From positions 232,424,733-232,488,732 of the forward strand of contig NC_081414.1 in NCBI RefSeq assembly GCF_030272615.1: a stretch of 64,000 nt of DNA. Reading direction: 5' to 3'. The stretch is from Cryptomeria japonica. Taxonomy: Eukaryota; Streptophyta; Pinopsida; Cupressales; Cupressaceae. Shown here piece after piece: positions 20,711-32,833 of this stretch; position 1 is the stretch's first letter; every line of letters begins with the position of its first letter. Made by a program: the position numbers and the translations under genes. The notes under the pieces are model-generated. The model did not search any database. It was not told where the DNA came from and saw only the letters and a list, made by a program, of their open reading frames with translations.

Positions 20711-23700
20711 TCATGTTTGTGCATGCTCTTGAAAAGCCTCCATATAGGTCGTCCACCCCAGGGGACCTTCGATCCACATGGCTTGTTTGCCCTCCAGTAG
20801 TTGCGTAAGCATTTGAATGTGATCCTTAACTGGGTCTTTGATTTTATCAACCTCTAGTCCAAGGCTCTCCATAGCTAGATCAACATCTTTTTTTCCTCCT
20901 GTTGCCTGCTTCCACTTGTATCCATTCTCCATCTCATGCAAGTACATCTTGGTGTTTCCATCCTTAATGAATCTAAGGAATTTGTGCTTCTTGATGTTCA
21001 TTGTCACAGAAATCTGCAAGGAAATTTGATGAAGGGTGAGTCCACGAAATGGCTCAGTAAGGGCCCTAGCTATACCTTGGAATTTGCCTTCATTTCTAAT
21101 TTTCCATATATACCAAAAAAAATTAGTGGAAATATTATGCCAAAATAAATTAGTATCCTTTTTCAGACCCTTAATATATCCAGTAAGAACATCTAAAATA
21201 GTAATCTGCTTAGGAATAGAAATACCAAATAACAGCCAAATTTCTCTAGCAATATTACATTCAAAGAAAATGTGCCTAACGGACTCAGGTACCCTACACA
21301 CATTACAAACATCACAATTACTATGATCTTTTCTTAATGGCAACTTGTTAATTATCATCAACCATTTAAAGCTTTTTTCTTGGGCGTAATAGGACTACTC
21401 CATAGTTGTGAAAATACCTTTTTCCACAATTTCAATGAAAGTTCTGCAAACCACAACTTGTCAGCATACAATATAATGGACTCATCATATGTTGGAGTAT
21501 TATAAACATTAATAGCCTTTATATTAGACACAGGGATATTGTTGTTCCACATAAAATCAATACAATTTTCAATACTACTCTTGCATTTCTTGGGCAACTG
21601 AAGGTCTGAACATGCATTTTTCATCTTCTCTTTTGGGAATTTTGCAAATCAAATCTATCTCTAAGGAAGTCTCGGCTAAGAAGCTTGTCGTTCTCAATAA
21701 TGTCTTTAAAGCAGCGAATGCCTTTAACGGCCCCGACTTTAGTAGAGCACCCTTGCGTAAGTGCAAGAGGTCTAGATGAGTGGCGAAGGTTCCACCAGAT
21801 GGATCTTTCCCCATGGATGAGGTCATTGTTGGTGGCCCTATTATTGTTGATGAAAGGTCTAATCGTTTCCTAGGATTTCCAAATAGACTTAAAGACACTC
21901 GAGCCTTGCACTGAGACTGCAAAACCTCCAGCCACTAGGTCACAAAAGGGTAGAGATTTCCAAGATTTAGCCTTTTTAGGAACAACTCTCGGGATGTTGT
22001 TTCTTACCATAATTTTCCATGGCTCATTGCCATCAAATGCCTAGAAGATCCATTTTGCAGCAAGTGCAACCCCTTGAATTCTCAAGTCTTTTAACCCAAG
22101 TCCTCCCAGACTCTTCTCTATGTGGCACCACTCCCACTTTACAGAGTGAATCTATTTATTTCCTTTCCCATCAGACCATAGGACTTTCCTAATGGCTTTT
22201 TGTATTTCCAAGATTTAATAGTTGGAGAAGATCCACATCGAGGACTAATATATGTTGTAAGAGGATAATTTTTTTTGACACCTACACTCTTCCAGCAAGC
22301 AAAAGATACATATTATTCCATTATTGAGCTTCTTGTCTATTTTGCTTCTAACCCATTACCACATCTCCTTGAGAGATGGGGAGATATCAATGGGTATTCC
22401 CAAGTATCTGACAATCCTATTAGGCCCCCCCATTGGACCCCAAACTGCTGCAACCACTCTAGAGGCTCCTCTTTCTAGCCAAGCAGGGTGGATTTAACCT
22501 GAGATATTTTGGCCCCTGAAATCTCTCCTAAGAACTTAATTTTGCACTCCAGTGCTTCTATATTTTATTTGGTGAGTTCTATAAAAAGTGCAGTGTCATC
22601 AGCAAACTGTGTATTAATCAGCTCAGAGCCATTAGGAAGTTTAACACCTTCTACTTTAGGGGAAATGGTGCAATCTCTTAGGATATAATACAGGGCATCT
22701 GCAACAATAATAAAAGGAGCAGGGGCCAGAGGGCAACCTTATCTAATGGACCTGTCGAGCTTGATATTCTGAGAGAGAGAACCATTCACCTCTACCTGAG
22801 CCGATGCATCTTTAAGGAGAATCTTCACCCATTTGAAGAATTCCATTGGAAATCCAAAGGCTTCTAACATCATTAAAATAAAGTCCCTTTCCACCCTATC
22901 ATATGCCTTCTCAAAGTCTAAAAGGAACATGGCCGCATTCTGACCTGATACATTTGCCCAGTCCATCACCTCCCAGGTGGTGATTAGATTTTCTAGGATG
23001 AATCTTCCCTTAATGAACCCTGTTTGTGTGGGATAAATTAATTTGGGCAGAAAATTCTCTAACCTAAGAGCACGGGTTTTAGCCAGTATTTTATAGGGAA
23101 CATTGAGGAGCGTAATTGGTCTCCAATTTTTAATAAGTGACTTGTCCCCTTCTTTGGGTAAAAGCTCGATAGTCCCTTTATTGACAAGTTCACCTAGGGA
23201 ACCAATCTCAAAGGCCTCTAAATATAGTTCATGGAGATCTTGACAAATCCACTCATTAGCTTTATAAAATTCGATAGGCAGACCATCCGGGCCCAGAGTT
23301 TTGTCATTTCTCAGGTTCCTAATAGCAATTTTCAGCTCATCCACGAGACAGGGCCCCTCAACGCTTGAGCGTCCTCTGCTACAATCTTACTGGGAATAAT
23401 AGCTCTGCACTTTTCTCTTTCTTCCTAAGAGTTAAGGGAATCTTTCAAGGAGAAGAGGCCTTTGTAAAACTGGCAAAAATCCTCCTTAATATCATCCAAA
23501 GCCACTACCTCTTTATTGTCTATCCATATCCTATCAATCTTTTCTCTAGATTGTTTTTGCTTTAGCATATTGAAGAAAAATTTAGATCCTTTGTCACTGA
23601 AGTGCATCCACTGACTTTGAACCCTAATCATTGCCCCTCTAATCTTAGCTTGTTGGTGCTTCCTCAGAGTACCCCTTGCCTGGGCCACTTTGTCTGATAG

Positions 23701-24734
23701 TTCTACTCTGCTTGGGCTATTTTGGACCTCTACCTCATATTGGTGCAGTTCATCAGAAAGAGTTTTCTCCTTCACCTATAATCTTTAGCTTTCTTCTACC
23801 TTATAGTCTGAAGAAGAGCCCACCAACTTCTAACATTTTAGTTCCATCTGCTTACACGCGAGTTCAAATCCTTATTACCTTTGTTGAACATTCTAACAAT
23901 TTTTAGTGCTATCAACACATCTAGATCCTTGAGTAGATGGGTATTGAGGAAGAATTTCTCTCTTTCTTTTCCTTGCCTTACTGTTGAATCTCTGAGTCTA
24001 ATATGGGAAATAACCGAATGATGGTCCGAGAGCGAGGTCGGCCATACTATCATGATATTACCCTTCTTATCTGGTTCAAAGGAGAATTTCTCTCTATCAA
24101 CGTAGAACCTATCCAGTCTATAGTAAAGTCTATGTTTTCCTCTTTGGTATTTGCACCATGTGTACCAAATTCCTTTGGCATCCTTCTTGTTACTTAGTAG
24201 GGGGTCAAAAAGTTTTCTACAACTCTTCATTCTTTCCCAATGTAGTTTCTTCGATCCTTTCCACTCCATAAGTGCACCACCACATTTATTCCCATGCCCT
24301 TCAATCATATTGAAATCTCCCTCAATTATCCACGGTATATCAAGGAGGGAGGCAATCCAATACCACAACGCGGTCCTTTCCCTATAATCATTGGTAGCAT
24401 AGATTGAGCATATGTTGATGATGGTTTTATTAATGTCCAATGAGGCCCATACTGCTCTGTTACACGGTGAGCACCCTTGGTTCACTATGTGGTCTTTCCA
24501 TTTGGAGTTGATGAGCAGCCCAGCTCCCCCTCTACCTTTATCATGGTCTTAACAAATCTTAATAGAGTCTTTCCAAAAGAACTCTAAATTGACCTCGAAG
24601 GTAAATTTAACTACTTTAAGTTCTTGTAACATGACAACATCCGCATCCTTGTGCTAATTAACAAACTTCCTAACTATTTGATTCCTGTCTGGTGACTCTA
24701 GCCCTCTAATATTCCATGAGATGCACTTCATCAT
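20711..24734 (-). pseudogene. LINE-1 ORF2: endonuclease-reverse transcriptase, broken
   Basis: Starts at 24734 (MMKCISWNIRGLESPDRN). The AP-type endonuclease shows the N-terminal Asn motif (SWNIRG), LQELK, GDFNMIE, RLDRFY and SDHHSV, the family's catalytic residues. The reverse transcriptase shows GPDGLPIEFYKAN, LLDFEKAYDR (motif A) and QFADDTALF (motif C; FADD codons at 22595-22606). A CX2CX7HX4C motif (CNVCRVPESVRHIFFEC, near 21250-21310) follows, and the protein ends WIEGPLGWTTYMEAFQEHAQ. In L1 elements ORF2 nicks the target and copies the RNA in place. Stops lie in the endonuclease (after KFVN and DSIKIC) and before GCPLAP, and frameshifts occur in the thumb region, so it is dead. No RNase H domain is seen. 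Confidence 0.88.
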
Positions 24735-24751
24735 GATAATATGAGATTTCT

Positions 24752-26655
24752 TTACTCTTTAGAGAACATAAAACTGTTAAAACACTTAGGGAGCTCTTTC
24801 TTTTCTTCATTATTCCTTCTATTAGTTGAGCCCTTATTCTTTGAACCTAGTGGTCTACCTCTTCTTCTTCTGGGTAAAGCCTTTGGGTTCTCACTATTCA
24901 TCATCCATTCCCCTTCTTCCCCGATGTAATCATCATTCTGAGATTCCTCCTCGAGATCAGGGACCTCCTTGAGGACATATTGACTGGGAGCCTCACTACT
25001 CTTAGAACAATGTTTGAGTGCCTTCAAGCTATTAGAATAGTCTAGGGTTTCATCCTCAAGGGCTAGGGGTTTACTACACCTGTCATCACAACAATTAGGG
25101 TTAGCAACAATGACCTCAATCACACAGTTGTCCTTGATTTCTACAAACTTCTTAGGGGGAAGGGAAACGACCGTATCAGGAGTGAATTCTATATGAGAGG
25201 GGGATTCTACTACAATGTTCGTGACACATGTTAAGGTCGGCTCATAGGAGACATCCATGTCTGTCGACTTCCTATGAGAAGCCTCTAAACTCACAGTCTC
25301 ACCAGGACTCCCTCCCTTACCTAACTCACTACTGACACCGTCCCTCCCTTCGATATTTTGTTCAATGGGTTTATCAAGGGCAGAGGTTGCATTCAAGATT
25401 GAGAATATCACTTCTGGGGGAATCTATTGCACATCGTCATCCATAGGCGAGGCCAAGTTGTTTCCCACAAAAGATTTGTCCTTTCTACTCTTTAAATTAT
25501 TAGGGTTATTCGCTCTAATTTTCTCCAATGCCAATTGTTGGGCAATTTTTCTTCTCCTTTTCCTAGGGTTTTTTCAACTACTTGAAAACCATCCTCTTGT
25601 TCTTCACCCATCTATTTTAGGGCTTCCGATATAGAAGAATGAGTGGTAGAGATATTATTGGAGATTCCAACATTAGCATTTTTACTAGAATCCGTGGCTC
25701 TATTATTTTCTCCATTTATAACACTATTGATTTTTTTCCTAATGGAGTCAAGATTGTCCATGATAGGAATATGATTTCCATGGACTGGAGGAGGGATGCT
25801 AGTTTCATTGTGAGCCTTCTCCACTCCCTTATATCGATTAACAATGGGGCAATTCTTCCAAATATGCCCCTCTTTTCTGTAGAGGAAGCACGCATTAATC
25901 CCTCTGAGGATTTCAATAGGATAAGAAACAAGTTCATTTCCTAGATCATTGTTTACTGAATTGGGAAGGTCACGGCCAGGGTTGATCAAAACTAGAACCC
26001 CAGCATCGAAGTGAGGTATAAGAGAGGTCGAGTTATCCAACCGGATAGTCTTGCCAATCAATTCAATTATTTGTGGTATAAATCTCCATAACAATGGAGA
26101 AACATTTTTAACAAGAATCCATCTAGGGCACGAAAGTGCCAAAATTTCTTCATTGACCACTTCAAGAGACCACCCTAGGGCACGAAAGGTGCATTTTCGA
26201 ACTGTCCAATATTGTTTGCTAACAACCTCCATTTGAGATTTATGATCTTTGAAAAAAATTATAAATAAGCCTTTTTGAATTAATCTACAGAATTAGATAT
26301 GATAACCTAATTTAGTATTGCACATATTCCTGAACTGGTCATCAAGAAATTTTCAGGCCGGACATTTATCGACATCAACAACCACAAAGAAAATAGAGGT
26401 ATCTCTTAACCTACTATTTTCCATATTAATTTCATTGTATAATAATTCATTAGGAGAAATGGAGATGGATCCCACTGTACAATTAGGGTCCTTACCTTCT
26501 CCACCGGGGCCGCCATTTTCGAAAGACACAAACCTTGCACCCTCCGCGACAGTGAAGAGCGCCTGATTGACGACTTCCTTGAAGGTTTTTTTCCTCACTT
26601 CATCTGCTTTCAATTTGTCGCTTGGCTTGTCGATGCCTCCAAAAGAGCCTTCCAT
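24752..26655 (-). pseudogene. LINE-1 ORF1: DUF4283/zinc-knuckle RNA-binding protein, broken
   Basis: Starts at the ATG at 26655 (MEGSFGGIDKPSDKLK). It runs through a DUF4283-like domain (IFFVVVDVDKCPA, then PRWILVKNVSPLLWRFIPQI and DAGVLVLINP) to a degenerate knuckle CFLYRKEGHIWKNC, where the second Cys is Tyr. A long acidic/Ser-rich linker follows, then the basic end RRRRGRPLGSKNKGSTNRRN with an AT-hook-like core. ORF1 proteins of plant L1 elements coat their own RNA. Breaks: an in-frame stop at 26353-26355, a stop at 25612 and a frameshift near 25570. The stop at 24752 is 17 nt before the ORF2 start. Confidence 0.85.
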
Positions 26656-26917
26656 AAATGCACATTAACCACCCCCGCAGAGAGTACGAACAACAGCGGG
26701 GAAGGACAAGAAGCAATAACGCATGCACACAAAAAGAGAATAGTGGAGATACAAACAAGCAAAACACAAAAATAAACTTACCTACATGGAGGAGGTTGTC
26801 TGCACTCCCACACGTCAGTAGCTATGACCCCTGCAGCCTCGTGCCAACCCTGAAGGCGAGACTTAGTTGCAGACAAAGTTGCAGAGCCAAAGAATTCGAA
26901 GAAAAAAAATTTAAACC

Positions 26918-27150
26918 TAAAAATTAATTTTAAAATTTTTTAATATTATTATATATATGCATAGATAGTAATATGTTTTGAAATTTTTAAAAATAATAAT
27001 AATAATTATTATTATAAATATATATAATGTGAATTCTATAAATTATAAATTACAAATTATTTTAGTATTTTTTTGATAGATTTCATTTTATTTTTAACTT
27101 TTTATGTTTGACTTTATTTGTAACTTTTAATATAAAAGTTAAAAATTTTA
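26918..27150. repeat. AT-rich dispersed repeat R1, copy 3, right half
   Basis: Begins with the right copy of the LINE-1 target duplication (taaaaattaatttt) and continues aaaattttttaatattatta to ttaatataaaagttaaaaat, matching 18240-18450. Confidence 0.7.
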
Positions 27151-27487
27151 ATTTATGAATTGTTATATGGTTTATTTTTATTTTTATTTTTATTAGAAGT
27201 ATGGTTTTAAATTTTTTAAATTTAATCATTTAATAATTTAACTATATTTGTGTTCAATTTTATAATAATTTATATTTGTTAATTTATTTAAAAATTTAAC
27301 TATATTTGCTCTCAATATTGTAATAATTATATAATTTACTTGACAATTTAACTATATTTAAGCTATAAATAAAGTGCGTTAAAAGATATCATATTTGTTC
27401 ATTATTTCATTTTAAAAATTATTATATTCTTATATTGTAATTAATATTAAATAAAGATATTATAATTAATATTTAAATATTATTAAG
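27151..27487. other. AT-rich, nothing recognised
   Basis: Contains a weak internal repeat (aatttaactatatttg near 27236, 27295 and 27345). No gene. Confidence 0.5.
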
Positions 27488-27606
27488 AATTTTTTTTATC
27501 GATAATGGGCTAAAGCCAATAAGGTGTAAATACCCTACCCCCTTGTGTGATTTGAAATTGTGACCTCTCTTTCAAGAGCACAAGTTCTCCACCACTAAGC
27601 CAACTC
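27488..27606 (-). mobile_element. tRNA-derived SINE-like element
   Basis: The minus strand reads ttggcttagtggtggagaac, which contains the Pol III box A string TGGCTTAGTGG. About 35 bases later comes a weak box B (aatttcaaatcac). A short body follows, ending in gataaaaaaaattctt, an A-rich tail. This matches the layout of a small tRNA-like SINE. No target duplication was identified. Confidence 0.55.
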
Positions 27607-27617
27607 AAGTTATACAA
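27606..27617. repeat. Target-site duplication of SINE-like element at 27618-27895 (left copy)
   Basis: caagttatacaa, identical to 27896-27907. Confidence 0.65.
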
Positions 27618-27895
27618 TATATATATTTTAAATGTCTGGTAAACTTTTTAACGTGACCGGCGACACTGGCATGACACGCCCTCTAGCTCCACATGAAACG
27701 CTTTTGACCTGGAGCTATGAACCGATGAGGCCACAGTCGGGGGACCTCATCCCCACACTTCACTTGTTCAAACCCGCGAGCACAACAGTCCAGCGAAAAC
27801 ACAAGGCCTGCAAGCACAATGGTCGACAGGGGTTTGAACATTGGTGGCCGCTTCACCAACGAAGTGTTTTAACCACGACATTACATGTTCGAAGA
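27618..27895 (-). mobile_element. SINE-like element, second family, with 12-bp target duplication
   Basis: 278 bp flanked by caagttatacaa on both sides (27606-27617, 27896-27907). The minus strand contains gtggttaaaacacttcgttg, then aagcggccaccaatgttcaa ending in a box-B-like gttcaaacccc. It is GC-richer than its surroundings. The first 100 bases recur at 5676-5785 in opposite orientation. The 98-codon plus-strand frame over it (27632-27928) is not considered coding. Confidence 0.65.
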
Positions 27896-28110
27896 CAAGT
27901 TATACAAAATATTATTAAGATATTATAATATTATTATATTTTTATTTCTTTTATTATAATATTAGATCAAGATAATTACGAAGTTTACTAATTGCGTGAT
28001 GGAGATAGACATGATTGATCTATTAAACTCAAAGTTGAGTGGTAGATCACTTTACCTTATACAAAATTTATAGTTTCCATAAGAATAAGGCTAAAAACTA
28101 AAAAAATGTT

Positions 28111-28111
<1 letters not shown>

Positions 28112-28151
<40 letters not shown>
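28112..28151 (+). repeat. (AG)n microsatellite
   Basis: About 20 uninterrupted AG units. The Leu-Ser and Arg-Glu repeats in overlapping open frames result from it. Confidence 0.95.
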
Positions 28152-28154
<3 letters not shown>

Positions 28155-28321
28155 GTGTTTTGAGAGTGCCCCCTACTAAAAAGAAGCAGTTTGTTTCTAT
28201 AACAAGGAAACACCCCATGTCTTCAAAATTCTTCTTTCTTTCAACATTTCGGACATGTTTGGGCAACACATGGGTTTCTCTAGGATAAATCTAGTTTATT
28301 ATTTCGGCACTTCATTTCTTT

Positions 28322-28338
28322 CATAAATGCATTATTTG
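28322..28338. repeat. LINE-2 target-site duplication, left copy
   Basis: cataaatgcattatttg matches 40824-40840 at 16 of 17 positions. Confidence 0.6.
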
Positions 28339-28594
28339 TATTGATTACAACGAATAAACTAAGGTACAATATAGATATTATAGTTTTATCAGTAGGTCAC
28401 GATTGTGCATAATAAGTCAAGAAGACCTTCCTGTACATGCTAAGTCAACATGCTCCTTTACAAAAAATACATGTCTATCTAACGATTGAGTCATGGACAA
28501 AGACTGCCTATTTACAAAACTAGAGAGGTAGATATAAAGACTATCCATCGAAGGAGGTAAATACAAAAAAAACTATCCATGGTATATGTCTGGA

Positions 28595-31500
28595 CTAAGT
28601 CCAGGCGATCCATCCTGAAGGACCTTCCATCCAAACTAGCCTAGGATCATCCAGCATCCTGACAGACTGGATCATCTGTTGTCGAACCAAATGGCCATTG
28701 CCTTTGATTTCTTCCATGAGAGAATCTAAGGCGTTGACAAATGGTGTTCTTTCAACATTCGTTCTTCCCTAGGTGAAGCCATGATAGAGTTCGAAGATGA
28801 AGACGTGTGACCGTTTGCTAGAAATCTTTGGAACTTCTCTTTATTTAACCTAAAAACCATGGTAAGCTGCAAGCAAACAGAGCGGAGAGTGAGACTTTGA
28901 AAAGACTCAGTAATGGGCCCTTTCTTGCCCTTGAAACTTTTCTAGGTTCCTAATTTTCCATAAATACCAAAGGATATCACCAGAAAGTAGATTCCAGAAT
29001 AGATTAGTGTCTTTCTTAATGCCTTTAATGCACCCAGTAACAACATCAAGTATGCAACTATGTAATGGAAGAGTAAAACCAAACGTAAGCCATATTTCTT
29101 TAGTAATAATACAGTAAAAAAAGATGTGCCTATTGGATTCCTTGACTTTACATATAGAGCACAGATCCTCTTTAGTGTAATTAGATCTAATAGGTAGCTT
29201 ATCAAGTAGTAGTAGCCATCTGAAAAAATTTTCCTAGGAGCCAGCGGAGAACCCCAGAACGCCTTAAGAATATTGTTCCATTGAGCATGAGAAAGGTCGA
29301 AATACCAAATGGTATTGAGGTGCTTATGAATATTGTCATTAGAAGAGAGGGTTTTATAAATAGAGATAGGTTTTAAATTCCCAAGCGGGCTTCCATCAAT
29401 CCAAGCAAAGGAGAGAAATCGGTTTTCATTAACATTACAAGTTTTGGGAAGCTGAAGGAGATTATAGGCATTGCACATAATGTTATAAGTCCTTTTATTA
29501 GATATAGGAAGTTGATATTTACTAGAGAGATCATCCAATGGGATGAGATTGTTGTTAGTTATAATGTCTTTAAGACAACAAATACCTTTGCTGACCCATT
29601 TTTTGGCCGAGCACCCTTGAGTGAGGGCGAGAGGCTAACCGTTGTGGGTTAAGTTCCACCAGATTGACCTTTCCCCAAAGACTTGGTTATCTCAGCTGAT
29701 CTAATTATTGCCAATACTAAACCTAATGGCTTCCCATGCTTTCCAGATAGTTTTAAAGATAGCAGAGCTTGCGGTAGAAACTGAGAAGGATCCAGCTAAT
29801 AGATCACTAATAGGGAGGAATTTCCATGATTTAGCTTTCTTGGGAATTCCCATTCTAATATTATTGCGAATGAGAATTTTACATGGTTCATTACCTTTAA
29901 GTGCATAAAAAATACATTTGGCAGCCAGTGCAATCCCTTGTACTTTTAGATCCTTAAGACCCAGACCTCCAATAGATTTATCCATACAACACCACTCCCA
30001 CTTGACAAAGTGAGTTTTCATGTGGCCTCTACCATCCAACCACATAAAATCTCCAATGGTTTTTTGCAGTTCATTGATTTGATAGTTATTAAACATCCAT
30101 ACAAACGCATAGTAGATACTGTAGGAGGACAAGATCTTTTGGCACACTTGCAATTTTCCTGCCAGTGAGAGATAGTGCTTGTTCCATTTGGTAAGTTTGG
30201 ACTTAATCTTCCCCTTGATCGACGCCCACATATCCTTGAGGTAAGGAGAGATAACAAAGGGGATCCCCAAATATTTGGCAATTGTGTTTGGTCCTCCCCA
30301 TTGATACCCATAGGTAGAGAGCCAGTCTGGAGGTCTCTCAGTCCATCCGAGCAAAGTAGTCTTGGACTGTGAGATCTTAACCCCTAAGGCTTCACAAAAA
30401 AGAGAGAGCTTGGAGGATAAAGAATTCAAGTTCTCCTTGGATAATTCAAAAAATAGAGCGGTATCATTTGCAAATTGAATGTTAAGCAATTCAGATTCAT
30501 CTGGAAGGGAAATTCCTCTAACCTTGGGGGAGAGAGAGTTGTCCCTGAGTAGGTAAAACTAAGCATCGGAGGCTATCACAAAGAGGGCAGGGGCCAGAGG
30601 GCACCCCTGCTGAATAGATCTACTGAGCTTGAAGGGCTGTGAGATCAGACCTTTCACTTCCACCTGGGCATGAGCATCCCTAAGAAGGACCTGAACAAAT
30701 TGACAAAAGATCTCAAGGAACCCAAAGGCTTGGAGCATAGTGGAGATAAAACCCCATTCAATCCTATCATAAGCCTTTTCAAAGTCCAACAAGAATATGG
30801 CCACCTTTTGATCTGAAATTCTAGCCCATTCCATAGCCTCCTAACTAGCTATAAGATTTTCTAAAATTTATCTCCCCTTAATGAATCCGGTTTGGGTGGA
30901 ACAGATAAATTTAGGTAAGGTATTTTCAAGTCTAATAGCAAGCATCTTGGCAAGTATCTTGTAAGAGACATTAAGTGGTGTAATAGGGCGCCAGTTTTTT
31001 ATTAGAGCCTTGTCCCCTTCTTTGGGAATAAGCTTGATCAGACCTCTATTGATGTCAATTCCCATAGACCCTATCCTGGTGGCTTCATTATAGAGTTCAA
31101 GAAGATCATCAGCAATCTAGGTGATATTAGCCTTATATAATTCAATGGTAAGCCCATCCGGCCCTGGGGCTTTGTCATTATGAAGGGAGTTAATGGCTCT
31201 TATGATTTCTTCAGTTGAGAAGGGTTTACTAAGAGATTTAACTTCATCGAGAGATACAATCTTAGGAATAAGAGTCTCACATTTGTCCCTAGCAATCTTG
31301 GATGCTCGAGAGTCCTCTGAGGAGAAATGCATCTTGTAGAAGTTGAAGAACTCATTCATGATTTCCTCATCAGCAAATATTTTATTGTCATCCACCCAAA
31401 GCTTGTCAATCCTTTCCTTACATTGTTTTTGTTTCAGAAGGTTAAAGAAGTACTTAGAGCCTTTATCCCCTTAAGAAAGCCAAAGCATCCTAGCTCTAGT

Positions 31501-31722
31501 TCGGGCTCCCAATGCTCTATCATGTTGACGTTTTTTGAGTTCATCTGTAGCCACCGCCACCAGGTGGGTAAGATGAGAGTTGCTAGGATCATTTTGAATG
31601 TCTTGCTCCACATTATGCAATTTAGAGGATAGGATAAGCTCTACCTGCTTGGCATCCTTGGCCTTCTTCTTGCCAATGGTGCTAAGAATCTTCTGCCAGC
31701 TTTTAACCGAGGTATTCCAATT
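28595..31722 (-). pseudogene. LINE-2 ORF2, C-terminal part (reverse transcriptase), broken
   Basis: Resumes after the LTR insertion with NWNTSVKSWQKILSTIGKKK. It contains APGPDGLTIELYKAN, then LLDFEKAYDRIEWGFIS (motif A) and IQQGCPLAPALF. Motif C reads QFANDTALF: the first catalytic Asp of FADD is Asn (codons 30463-30474), which should abolish polymerisation. A CX2CX7HX4C motif (CSICKVKESNRHIFFYC, near 29110-29165) sits after a frameshift near 29235. The protein ends VWMEGPSGWIAWT at 28595. Stops also lie after KANIT, FIKGR and ENLIAS. It was probably already inactive before or after the LTR insertion. Confidence 0.85.
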
Positions 31723-31727
31723 GTGAA
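31723..31727. repeat. LTR element target-site duplication, left copy
   Basis: gtgaa; the right copy is atgaa (37738-37742), one transition apart. Keeping one copy restores the ORF2 frame. Confidence 0.7.
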
Positions 31728-32457
31728 TGTAGACACCTAAAATTAATATTTAATAAATTTAATCCTATCAACATAATTAATTAATTTAATTGTGTTATCC
31801 TTATTCCTCTCAGAATCAATTAAATCTAATTTAATTAATCATGTCACTATTGTCCAACAATTAATTTATCAAATTAATTAATTATTCCCCTATTCCTCTA
31901 AAGTTCCCTCCAATAATCATTTCCTCTAAACCCACTCAGTTAATTAATTCTAATTAATTAACCTAGTCATGTGATTCCTACAAATCACTTTTCCTAGTCT
32001 CATTAGCCTAATTAATCCTTCTATAATCTCTCATAATCATGCTTATCATTATCCCTCAATTTTTTAATTCCCACACATGTCACATCAACATTGAGTCTCT
32101 CAAAGAAATTCAAATTTTTTTGAATCCCTCAATGCATCCTTATTTTGGAATTTTTAATTCCTCATATTTGAAATTCAAATTTCTCTCCCCTTTTTCCAAG
32201 GAATTTATATTCCTGCTTATTTTCCCAAGGCACCCTTGATCCATGCCTTTATCTCAAATCAATCTCAACCCTCCATAAGGAAATAAATCTTGGCCCTCCA
32301 TTGGCCTCCTCCAATCTATAAATTGGAGCCTATTCTCCTCACAAATCATCCACTTCCCATGCATTGTCATGATGCTCTTTTCTCCACTCTCTCTTCATAA
32401 TCTTCTATCAAATCCATTCATCCTTAATCTTTCAATCCAAATCAAATCCAATCCAAT
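31728..32457 (+). repeat. 5' LTR (U5 end missing)
   Basis: About 700 bp align with the start of the 3' LTR with roughly 25-30 differences (about 96% by eye). TATAAAT at 32317-32323 is the likely promoter. After ctttcaatccaaatc the match is lost in an AATCC microsatellite. The corresponding last ~240 bp of the 3' LTR (from about 37500) have no counterpart here. Confidence 0.82.
32317..32323 (+). promoter_or_regulatory. TATA box of 5' LTR
   Basis: tataaat within ccaatctataaattgg, a palindrome with one mismatch. Confidence 0.5.
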
Positions 32458-32660
32458 CCAAATCCAAGTCCAAATCAAATCCAATCCAAGTCCTAATCCA
32501 ATCCAATCCAATCCAATCCAATCCAATCTAATCCAATCCAATCCAATCCTTTAATCCAAATCAAATCAAATCTAATTCAATCCAATCCAATTCAATCCAA
32601 TCCAATCCAATCCAATCCAATCCAATCCAATCCAAATCCAAATCCAAATCCAATCAAGTC
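32434..32660 (+). repeat. (AATCC)n-type microsatellite
   Basis: Degenerate then pure AATCC units (longest pure runs near 32500-32520 and 32590-32635), starting where the 5' LTR match ends. The 3' LTR has only a short seed (aatccaatcaaatccaataatcc) at the same place, so the array expanded in the 5' copy. Confidence 0.85.
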
Positions 32661-32833
32661 CTAATCCAAGGACCAATCAAATCAAGTCCTAATACAAGGA
32701 CTAATCCAATCAAATCTAATCCATCATCATTCCAAGCCAAGTCCTAATCCTCATCTTCATTTAACATCATCTTCGTAATATTTCCCCTCCAAAACATATT
32801 TATCCAATTCCAATCTAATCCTTCACTCTCAAC

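Larger units (their letters stand above)
20471..26917 (-). mobile_element. LINE-1: full-length L1-type non-LTR retrotransposon (inactive)
   Basis: 6,447 bp between two 14-bp direct repeats (20457-20470 and 26918-26931). On the minus strand it has a 5' UTR of about 260 bp, ORF1 (DUF4283 and zinc knuckle), ORF2 (endonuclease, reverse transcriptase, Cys/His motif), a 3' UTR of about 240 bp and an A/T-rich 3' end abutting the left duplication. Both ORFs contain stops and frameshifts. It split repeat R1: sequence left of 20457 and right of 26931 is continuous in the uninterrupted copy at 17940-18450. Confidence 0.85.

Noticed and set aside
20838-26566. Numerous plus-strand frames across LINE-1
   Set aside because: Shadows of the minus-strand ORF1 and ORF2, whose domains explain the sequence.
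28057-28288. Open frames with Leu-Ser or Arg-Glu repeats
   Set aside because: Products of the (AG)n microsatellite.
32434-32660. CRISPR-like array
   Set aside because: Units are 5-6 bp AATCC words without spacers; it is a microsatellite in a plant retroelement.
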